Source: an uncultured bacterium (GTDB lineage: Bacteria > Cyanobacteriota > Vampirovibrionia > Gastranaerophilales > Gastranaerophilaceae). Taken from it: a stretch of DNA of 7,405 nt. The position numbers were made by a program, and so were the translations under genes. The notes beneath the pieces were generated by a model, which had not been told where the DNA came from, did not search any database, and saw nothing but the letters and a program-made list of their open reading frames with translations. The stretch spans positions 1-7,405 of the forward strand of contig URHD01000088.1 in assembly GCA_900547585.1 (NCBI GenBank), given 5' to 3'. Shown here piece by piece: positions 1 to 5,900 of this stretch; within the stretch, counting starts at the first letter, position 1; each line of letters starts with the position of its first letter.

Positions 1-4
1 CTCA

Positions 5-46
5 AAAAGTTCGTTCACGTCACTTCGTTCCTTATCACGAACTTTT
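5..46 (-). terminator. Possible weak intrinsic terminator at the end of the PHP gene
   Basis: AAAAGTTCGT at 5-14 is the exact reverse complement of ACGAACTTTT at 37-46. Read on the minus strand this gives a 10-bp stem ending in a run of five T. The loop is 22 bases, the stem is weak, and the 5' arm lies within the last codons of the PHP gene (stop at 15-17). A shorter competing stem is possible because ACGAA occurs twice. It is therefore only a tentative terminator. Confidence 0.3.
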
Positions 47-701
47 CTCGGACAATTTCTTCATGAGAGTCAGAACCGCCCGTAAGAATGAGGTTGTACT
101 TTTCGCCAACCTTTTTGACGGTTGAAGCGAGGTGAAATTTGATAATTCCACGGTGGCGTTTGTACGGGTAAAAGGCTTCAACCCCGTCCAACCCCAATTT
201 TACGAAGTTTTTGACAAAAATATCAAGACTTAAACACCAATAGCACGCAGGATGCGCCAGAACCGCTGCTCCGCCTGCGTCATGGATGGCTTTTATGACT
301 TCTTTCGGGTGACGGCGGTTAAAAAGCCGCACGATGTCGGCTTCTGTTTCTTTTTTTGTTTTTGCGCACAATTTTTTCAAATTTTCGTTTTTAACATCGA
401 TTCCATACCCTAGAATATGAACCAGAACCCCCTGAAACCAGCAGTCAAACTCGATTGCAGGAATAATCCTTTTGTCCATCCAAACAGGCGTCTGTGTGTA
501 TGCATCGACCGTATTATGGTCACAAATCGCAAAATATTTCAGCCCTTTTTTGTCAGCGTCCGCCAAAAGTTCCTCGGGGGTGAGTTTTCCGTCAGAATAA
601 GTCGAATGAATATGCAAATCAACACTTTTTCCGAATTCTTCATGCGGAATGCCCTTTAATAATTCAAAAATTGAAGAAAATTGCCTGTCCATACACATCA
701 T
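15..701 (-). CDS. PHP-domain metal-dependent phosphoesterase (TrpH/YciV-like, compact form)
   Basis: 228 residues from the ATG at 701. All the metal-ligand motifs of the PHP fold are visible: H30-x-H32 and D37 in the VDLHIHSTYSDG block, D61-H62 (CDHNT), E84 (AIEFD), H95 (HILGYG), H150 (AHPACYW) and D221-x-H223 (GGSDSH). Family members are cytoplasmic hydrolases of phosphate esters (for example 3',5'-nucleoside bisphosphates or short RNA ends for TrpH-type enzymes); which substrate applies here cannot be read from sequence. The protein is shorter than E. coli TrpH (about 290 residues): the stretch between HILGYG and AVLAHP is only about 50 residues, so the usual helical insertion seems mostly absent. 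The frame stays open upstream to 938, but that would overlap the divergent membrane-protein gene by about 190 bases, and homology starts only near residue 27, so I chose 701 (692 is also possible). No convincing Shine-Dalgarno precedes either ATG. PHP assignment is very sure; substrate is not. Confidence 0.93.
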   Translation of the reverse strand: MMCMDRQFSSIFELLKGIPHEEFGKSVDLHIHSTYSDGKLTPEELLADADKKGLKYFAICDHNTVDAYTQTPVWMDKRIIPAIEFDCWFQGVLVHILGYGIDVKNENLKKLCAKTKKETEADIVRLFNRRHPKEVIKAIHDAGGAAVLAHPACYWCLSLDIFVKNFVKLGLDGVEAFYPYKRHRGIIKFHLASTVKKVGEKYNLILTGGSDSHEEIVREKFVIRNEVT

Positions 702-749
702 GTTAATATAAACATAGCTTTCGGGCGAAATTTGTTTAAGTGAGGCGAG
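700..749. promoter_or_regulatory. Divergent promoter region between the PHP and membrane-protein genes
   Basis: Only 48 bases separate the two divergent start codons, so both promoters must lie here or reach into a coding region. On the minus strand TTAAAC (734-739) and TATGTT (711-716) are 17 bases apart and could serve the PHP gene. On the plus strand TATAAA at 707-712 is a possible -10 box, but I see no good -35 at proper distance. The 16 bases at 700-715 are nearly palindromic (ATGTTA-ATAT-AAACAT, 14 of 16 positions symmetric) and include the first base pairs of the PHP start codon. GAGG at 742-745 is a plausible Shine-Dalgarno for the ATG at 750, four bases away. All matches are weak. 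Confidence 0.35.
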
Positions 750-1718
750 ATGGCGAAAAGAGATTTGACTTTTGTTAGCATGATTGAGATTTTTTTCAAA
801 GGGATAAAATATTATTTCCTTAACTTTGAAAAATTCATGAAATACCTTGCTTTTCCTGTTTTCGGGCAGGTTGCAGGCATTACGATAATCTTCACTGCGG
901 CTTATCTTTACACAATTTTGATTCCGAAACTTACCCAATCAGCACAAATTTTTGATAATATCCTTTTTGTGTTCCTGCTTTTGCTAGTTATCACACTTCC
1001 GGGGTTTTTTATCTTTTGCAAGGCGTTCTGGGATTACCTTGTGGCAATGGCCGCGCTTAATTCAATGGCGAGCTACATCATTGAATCAAACAACAAAATC
1101 GAAGACACAAGTATTGCGGACGGGCTCATAAAAAGCAGGTCATTTTCGTACGTATTTTTGCTTATTTTGCTTTCAATAATTTATATTATCGGCTCGTTCC
1201 CGCTTTTGTGGGTGATTATGGCGATAGGGTTTGTTTATTTGTCGCTGACGTTTCAGGCGTTCGCTCTTGAGGAGAATATTTCGCCTTTCGGGGCAATTTC
1301 ATTGAGCGTGAGCCTGATTAAGCATAATTTTCTAAAAACCCTGTTTTTGCTTGCAGCTCTGGGGGTTTTTACGTACTGGCTGATTCCGTCTTTGATATGC
1401 TGGGGCGTGGAAGCAGGAAATTTGCTCGGATTTTTCAGCTATCCGGTTGAGCGTTTTGTTACAATGCTTCCTCTTGATGAGCTGAATGCAATGCTCACAG
1501 CGCACAACCTGCCTGAATTCAGAAGCGTTGAACTTTCAAAATTTATTACACTTTCTGTTGTTGCATTTATGGTAACAGCGTTTACGCTGCCGATAAGAAG
1601 TATTTGCTGCACAATGCTGTTTAAAGAGCTTCATTCCAGAAACTATGCAGGCAAAATCGCAGCAGAAAAGCTTGTCAAACGTGCAACGAAAAAAATAGCG
1701 GACAAGGACGGCGAATAG
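750..1718 (+). CDS. Polytopic inner-membrane protein of unknown function
   Basis: 322 residues. About six hydrophobic segments can be drawn: roughly 32-58, 70-91, 133-150, 151-172, 194-222 and 264-284, with an amphipathic N-terminus (FFKGIKYYFLNFEKFMKYL) and a Lys/Arg-rich C-terminal tail (about 290-322) that should be cytoplasmic. I see no signal peptide, no transporter ATP-binding motif and no catalytic motif. The pattern of paired helices, with an ALEEN-SPFGAISLSVSLIKHN segment (about 172-193) between helices, resembles uncharacterised DUF975/glycerophosphodiester-phosphodiesterase-type membrane domains, but that is a resemblance only. It starts at the ATG at 750 with GAGG four bases upstream. 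A tiny zinc-ribbon gene follows after 2 bases, so the two are almost certainly cotranscribed and probably act together. Gene reality is very sure; function is unknown. Confidence 0.88.
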   Translation: MAKRDLTFVSMIEIFFKGIKYYFLNFEKFMKYLAFPVFGQVAGITIIFTAAYLYTILIPKLTQSAQIFDNILFVFLLLLVITLPGFFIFCKAFWDYLVAMAALNSMASYIIESNNKIEDTSIADGLIKSRSFSYVFLLILLSIIYIIGSFPLLWVIMAIGFVYLSLTFQAFALEENISPFGAISLSVSLIKHNFLKTLFLLAALGVFTYWLIPSLICWGVEAGNLLGFFSYPVERFVTMLPLDELNAMLTAHNLPEFRSVELSKFITLSVVAFMVTAFTLPIRSICCTMLFKELHSRNYAGKIAAEKLVKRATKKIADKDGE

Positions 1719-1720
1719 CG

Positions 1721-1945
1721 ATGTTTATCTGCAAAAACTGTAAATCCGTTGACAAATTTGAGCTTATGTTCGCGCCCGGTTACAAAGGCGGAAAAAATTT
1801 TGAACGAAAATACAACGAAAACGGCGATATTGTCATCACTGTTGATGGTTATACGTTTGTTCCTGATTTGAATTTTATGAATCACCATGCTGTTTGCAGA
1901 TATTGCGGGCAGATTTATATGTGGGATTATGACACGTCAAGATAG
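1721..1945 (+). CDS. Small zinc-ribbon-like protein (74 aa), unknown function
   Basis: 74 residues with two Cys pairs, C4-x2-C7 near the N-terminus and C59-x2-C62 near the C-terminus, a layout that would bind one zinc ion and clip the two ends together. HH at 55-56 could offer extra ligands. The middle (about 20-50) is polar with short alternating hydrophobics (DIVITVDGYTFV), suggesting a small beta sheet. No membrane segment. It starts 2 bases after the stop of the membrane-protein gene; AAGGA at 1704-1708, inside that gene, is a distant possible Shine-Dalgarno, so translational coupling is likely. I do not recognise the family. The paired knuckles and the tight operon argue strongly that it is real. 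No terminator follows, so transcription may run on into the response-regulator leader. Confidence 0.8.
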   Translation: MFICKNCKSVDKFELMFAPGYKGGKNFERKYNENGDIVITVDGYTFVPDLNFMNHHAVCRYCGQIYMWDYDTSR

Positions 1946-1955
1946 TGTTTCCGGT
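1942..1955 (+). promoter_or_regulatory. Operator-like motif, copy 1 (ATAGTGTTTCCGGT)
   Basis: This 14-base word recurs at 2836-2849 with one mismatch (ATAGTGTATCCGGT). Here it overlaps the TAG stop codon of the small zinc-ribbon gene and lies 13 bases upstream of a TATAAT box at 1969-1974. Its CCGGTT end (1951-1956) is the exact reverse complement of AACCGG at 1977-1982, making a dyad that brackets the TATAAT box. The position suits a repressor or activator site for the response-regulator promoter. The binding protein is unknown. Confidence 0.45.
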
Positions 1956-1968
1956 TTAATTTGCATTA

Positions 1969-1974
1969 TATAAT
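1969..1974 (+). promoter_or_regulatory. Probable -10 box (TATAAT) for the response-regulator gene
   Basis: A perfect TATAAT. At 17 bases upstream the sequence is TGTTTC (1946-1951), a poor -35, which would fit a promoter that needs an activator at the overlapping motif. Transcription from this box would begin near 1981, at the GGGC that opens the structured leader, giving a leader of about 120 bases. Confidence 0.5.
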
Positions 1975-1980
1975 CCAACC

Positions 1981-2102
1981 GGGCACCACCTGTTGGGTAT
2001 TAAAATTGCCCAAAATATCGCCAGGTCGGGTAATATATATTCTCCATTCAGCCCGCAATAATAACTTAACCAAATAAGTACTACAAGAATACAGGAGAAT
2101 TT
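1981..2102 (+). promoter_or_regulatory. Structured 5' leader with possible Shine-Dalgarno sequestration
   Basis: Several mutually exclusive pairings are visible. GGGCA (1981-1985) pairs with TGCCC (2007-2011). TTGGGTA (1993-1999) pairs with TTGCCCAA (2007-2013, one G-T pair), using the same bases. ACCTG (1988-1992), in the loop of the first stem, pairs with CAGGT (2022-2026), which would form a pseudoknot. CGGG (2027-2030) pairs with CCCG (2052-2055). Inside that loop ATTCTCC (2039-2045) is the exact complement of GGAGAAT (2094-2100), which contains the ribosome binding site. This layout fits a translational switch such as a riboswitch, thermosensor or autoregulatory site. I cannot match it to a known riboswitch class. 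The complementarities are direct observations; the switch is an inference. Confidence 0.4.
2093..2097 (+). promoter_or_regulatory. Strong ribosome binding site of the response-regulator gene
   Basis: AGGAG, five bases before the ATG at 2103. It is the clearest Shine-Dalgarno in the window and fixes the start. GGAGAAT (2094-2100) is exactly complementary to ATTCTCC at 2039-2045, so it could be hidden in a hairpin. Confidence 0.8.
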
Positions 2103-2789
2103 ATGGCAACAGCAATTCAAGAAAAAAACGAAGTAGTAAGAGTTATTATAGTAGAAGACTACAAACTAACACGCGTGGGTCTGCGTTCAACTATCAATGA
2201 ATTTGAAAATATAAGCGTTGTTGGTGAAGCTGAAGAAGCTCTATCAGGTATTGAACTGATTAAAAAGGAAACTCCTGACGTAGTTCTTATGGATTTGGGT
2301 CTTCCGAATATGAACGGAATCGAAGCAACCCAAAAAGTCAGAGAATGCTGCCCTGACACAAAAGTAGTTATTCTAACTTCCCACGACAGAGAAGAAGAGG
2401 TTATGGCAGCGCTGGGCTCGGGGGCAAACGCTTATTGTCTAAAAGATATTGACCCGAATACGCTGGCTGCTGTAATAAAAGATGTTTCAAAAGGTGCATG
2501 CTGGCTTGATCCGGCAATTGCCAAAGTAGCGTTGAATCTTTTCCCGAAACCTGAAAATACAAGCCTTTCTTCGGCAGTTGAGGTTTCTGACGCAAGAGCA
2601 CAACTCACGGAAAGAGAATTCGAAGTTTTGAGGCTGTTAGTTAAAGGAAAAAGCAATACAGAAATCGCAAAAGAATTAATCGTCAGTGTTCATACCGCAA
2701 AAGCCCATGTTTGCAGCATTTTGCAGAAATTATGCGTGGATGACCGCGTTCAGGCGGCAGTCAAGGCGATAAAAGAAAATATTATCTAA
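2103..2789 (+). CDS. NarL/LuxR-family DNA-binding response regulator
   Basis: 228 residues, the usual length of the family. Receiver domain about 12-130: acidic pair E18-D19, phosphoacceptor D64 in VLMDLGLPNMNG, T92 in ILTSH, Y111 and K114 in AYCLKD. A linker of about 35 residues leads to a LuxR-type helix-turn-helix (about 166-226) with LTEREFEVLRLLVKGKSNTEIAKEL and the recognition-helix region SVHTAKAHVCSILQKL. All residues needed for phosphorylation are present, so it should be a working cytoplasmic transcription factor activated by a histidine kinase. No kinase gene is in the window, so it is an orphan here. It has its own promoter region and leader, a good Shine-Dalgarno, and a strong terminator after the stop, so it is probably monocistronic. 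Because NarL-type regulators often bind short inverted repeats, the CCGG dyads before this gene and the next are candidate self- and target sites. Family is certain; signal and regulon are unknown. Confidence 0.96.
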   Translation: MATAIQEKNEVVRVIIVEDYKLTRVGLRSTINEFENISVVGEAEEALSGIELIKKETPDVVLMDLGLPNMNGIEATQKVRECCPDTKVVILTSHDREEEVMAALGSGANAYCLKDIDPNTLAAVIKDVSKGACWLDPAIAKVALNLFPKPENTSLSSAVEVSDARAQLTEREFEVLRLLVKGKSNTEIAKELIVSVHTAKAHVCSILQKLCVDDRVQAAVKAIKENII

Positions 2790-2798
2790 TAAAATCTG

Positions 2799-2826
2799 AA
2801 AGTGCCGGCAAGTCCGGCGCTTTTTT
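2799..2826 (+). terminator. Intrinsic terminator after the response-regulator gene
   Basis: GTGCCGG (2802-2808) and CCGGCGC (2814-2820) form a 7-bp GC-rich stem with one G-T pair around a five-base loop, followed by six T (2821-2826). AAA at 2799-2801 can extend the stem into the T run. It begins 10 bases after the stop codon at 2787-2789. Confidence 0.92.
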
Positions 2827-2835
2827 GTCCTTGAA

Positions 2836-2849
2836 ATAGTGTATCCGGT
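2836..2849 (+). promoter_or_regulatory. Operator-like motif, copy 2 (ATAGTGTATCCGGT)
   Basis: It matches the copy at 1942-1955 at 13 of 14 positions. Its ATCCGG (2843-2848) is the exact reverse complement of CCGGAT at 2864-2869, a 6-bp dyad with a 15-base spacer. The dyad lies just upstream of TATAAT at 2876-2881, whereas copy 1 brackets its TATAAT. The stem has no T run after it and follows a complete terminator, so it is more likely a protein-binding site than a second terminator. Confidence 0.45.
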
Positions 2850-2875
2850 CGGTTTCTTAGCTGCCGGATTTATAC

Positions 2876-2881
2876 TATAAT
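2876..2881 (+). promoter_or_regulatory. Probable -10 box (TATAAT) for the STAND ATPase gene
   Basis: A perfect TATAAT about 28 bases before the ATG at 2910. Bases 16-17 upstream read TTTCTTA (2853-2859), a weak -35. Since a strong terminator lies upstream, the large gene needs its own promoter, and this is the best candidate. Transcription would begin near 2888, leaving a short leader with only GGA (2901-2903) as a possible Shine-Dalgarno. Confidence 0.5.
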
Positions 2882-2909
2882 TATTTCGAATGATTAGCAT
2901 GGAATAATT

Positions 2910-5900
2910 ATGCTCTGCCTTAAATGCAAAAATGAAATAGACGAAAAGACCATCAGATGCACCTATTGCGGGACAAAAGTGCAGTCCGTATGCCCTGTCT
3001 GCAAAACAATCAACCCCATAGGCGCAGAATTTTGCTCTGGCTGCGGGCTCCAGCTGATTAAGTACTGCCCGAACTGCGACAAAGCCAATCTTCCATCCGC
3101 AAAAAACTGCCGTAAATGCGGTTTTGAATTTGAGGAAAACGTTGCGGGGCTTGTCACAAAGTGCAATGACGATATTGAAGTAGCAAAAGGGGCCCCTACG
3201 ACGGTTTTAGATGAAGAACAAGTTTCTACCTTCCCAACTCCCGCCCCACAGGCAGTAGAAGAAAGTTTCACGCAGGAATCTGAAAACGAGCCCGAAAATA
3301 TTGAAAATGAAGCGGTTTTTGTCGAAGAAATTCCGGAATTTGAAAATACGCCGGAGCCGGAAGAAGAATCCGAACCTGAATCCGAAGTTTCAGAAGAAAA
3401 TATTGCAGAAAATGACACGGCTGAAAACCTTGAAGAACTTGCGGATGAACAGGAAGAACAAGAACAAAAAACAGAAGAACCCGAGCCCGAACAGGTCGAT
3501 ATAAAACTGGAAAATTACCCGGGAGCACCACTGCCTGAGGAAAACGAGGGCGAAGAAGAACAGGTTTTTGAGCAGGAAGACTGCAATCAGGATAGATGTA
3601 AAAATACTATCGTAAGAGCAATCGAAAGCAAAGAAAAGCTCGTAATCGGGCTTAGTGCAGATGAAGGCATGGGCAAATCAACGGTTTTGAAGTACGTTTT
3701 CAATGATTTGCTTTCAAAAAATTACAACTGGATGTGGGGTGAATGCAGCGCAAACTCGCAAATCAGCCCGTTCGGGATTTTTCAGGAAATGTTTTTGACA
3801 TTTTTCAACTGTCCGAATTTCACAACAATGTCGCCCGATTTTGTCGGCACAATAAAAGAAGCACTGCGAAATTTCTTTACAGGATTCAATTCCGAAGAAA
3901 TCGACGGGATTTTTAACTTTCTTTATCCTACGCGCCACGCAAAGTTCGAAGAAATTCTGAAAAACAAGCAAAACACTTTCAAACTTCTTGAAAAAACAAT
4001 CCTCGAAATCGCGAAAAAGTCGAAATTGATTATTTCTATCGACGATTTTGATATGATTGACGGGGCATCATATGAATTTTTGGTTTATTTTATTGAAAAC
4101 GGCGGACTTTCAGAGAATTTGAAGCTCATAATTGCCTACAAAGACAAACGAATTGCGCAGGGGTATTTTTATTCGGAAAAAATCGCTGAAAACCAGTATC
4201 AGGACGTGCGTTTGGGGCGTTTAACAAAAGAATATGCCAACAATCTGATAAAAATCTACTTGAACGGCACAAACCCGTTCCCTGACGAAATTTTTGCCCA
4301 AATTTACAACAATTCAAAAGGAAACAGCGCTTACATTGAACAGATTCTTGTGCTCCTGAACGAAAATGACGCATTTTATCAGGAAAACGGCGAGGCAAAA
4401 TACAGAACCACTCCCATCGAGCTGGAAATGCCCCAAAATATCTACGATATCATCACAAAACGCCTTGAACACCTCGAAAAAAATTTTCCGATGGTCTTCA
4501 AAACTCTCTGCACTGCGGCAATCATGGGAAACAAGTTCAACATCGGACTACTTGAGCTTGTGATGAAAATAAACTCCGAAGATTTCAAAAATATCCTGAC
4601 TTTGCTCGCAAATTCGGCATATATCAGCCAGTTTAACAATAATATGTTTATTTTCAAAAATACGCTGCTCTGGCGCATAATTTATGAAAAAGCCAAGCAA
4701 AGCGAGGATTTTGGCATGCTGAATGAAAAAATCTTCGACGCAATAAACCCGCTCATACTCTCGAGCAACGCGCTGAAAGCACTTATTGTCCAAAATCTTA
4801 ACCAGAAACTGCTTGCGCTCGGAATCTGGACGGAAAATATAAAACTTTGTGCATATCTGGGCGACGAACACCTCTGGGTGCTTTCACAGAAGCAATCTTT
4901 GAAAATTGTTGAAGAAGTTACCCCGCAAAAAGGCGAGCTCATCATAAACAACATCTACGAAAGGATGGGCAAGCTGCTTTATTCGACAAAGCCTGCCGAA
5001 GCGATTGATTATCTTTCGTTTGCGCTCAACAGTGCCATAAAAATCTCAAATGTGCCAAAAACCATCGAACTTTCTGGCTATTTGTCAAAGAGTTGCTCGA
5101 TTGTAGGCAACTATCACGGGGTAATCGAGGCGATTGATACGATTTTGAAGCTCGTTGAAAAGCCTGAATACCGGCTTGAATGCGCGATTTTAAAATACAA
5201 AAAGCTCAAAGCAATGTTTTCAATCGGAAACAGCGAAGAAATCTATAATCTCGCCAGCAATGAAATTATTCCGGTCATTGAGCAGGCAATTTCGCAGCTT
5301 ATTCCCGCCAAAAACATTCCGATGGACATAATTTACGAAACCTGGCTCGAAACGAACCTGATTGTCGCAAACGCACTGAGTATTCAGGGAAATAACAAAT
5401 GTTTTCAGGTTTTGAGCCTGATTGATGAGATTATTGCGAAAAATAACGTCGATAACAAAAATTATCTCAACAGAGTTGCGCTTGCAAAGGCGCTTGCGTA
5501 CTCGATTCAGGGCGATGTGGAAAAATCTGCCGGTTTGCTTATCGAAGTTAACCAAAACACCGCACGCGAAATCGTCGAGCCCGAAATTATTTCCCAGTGG
5601 AACTTCATAAACATCCTTAACAAGCTCGTAGCAAAGGATTTTGACAATATTAAAGAGGACATGTACTCGGTTGTGACTTTTGCGAACAATTACAACGATG
5701 TTCTTGTGAAAAATCTCTTGAAAATCTTTCTGGGCAAGGTTCTTCAGGAGGAGGGCAGCCTTGCTAAGGCGCTGGAAATTTACAACGAGCAGGTTGCAGT
5801 GTTTGCCAGAGAAAAAATCGCAATTGGCGCGCTGCTTTGCTGGTATTTTATAGCGAAAATCACACTCGTAACCGACGGAAGCGACAAAGCGCTTGATATT

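Noticed and set aside
713..725. Possible third copy of the ATAGTGTwTCCGGT word (CATAGCTTTCGGG)
   Set aside because: It matches at only about eight positions and lacks the CCGG core and dyad.
702..938. N-terminal extension of the PHP gene by 79 residues
   Set aside because: It would overlap the divergent membrane-protein gene by about 190 bases, its residues do not look like a domain, and recognisable PHP sequence begins well after the ATG at 701.
1946..2077. In-frame continuation of the small zinc-ribbon gene after its TAG, 43 codons to the TAA at 2075
   Set aside because: The peptide has no domain features, the stretch carries a TATAAT box and RNA-like pairings, and nothing indicates stop-codon readthrough.
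2843..2869. Second terminator after the response-regulator gene
   Set aside because: The ATCCGG/CCGGAT stem has a 15-base loop and no T run, and a complete terminator already lies upstream; it is better read as a binding-site dyad.
2963..3418. Ser-rich 151-residue minus-strand open frame
   Set aside because: Its Ser and Phe runs are the complement of Glu codons in the acidic linker, and its Cys/Gln part mirrors the zinc ribbons.
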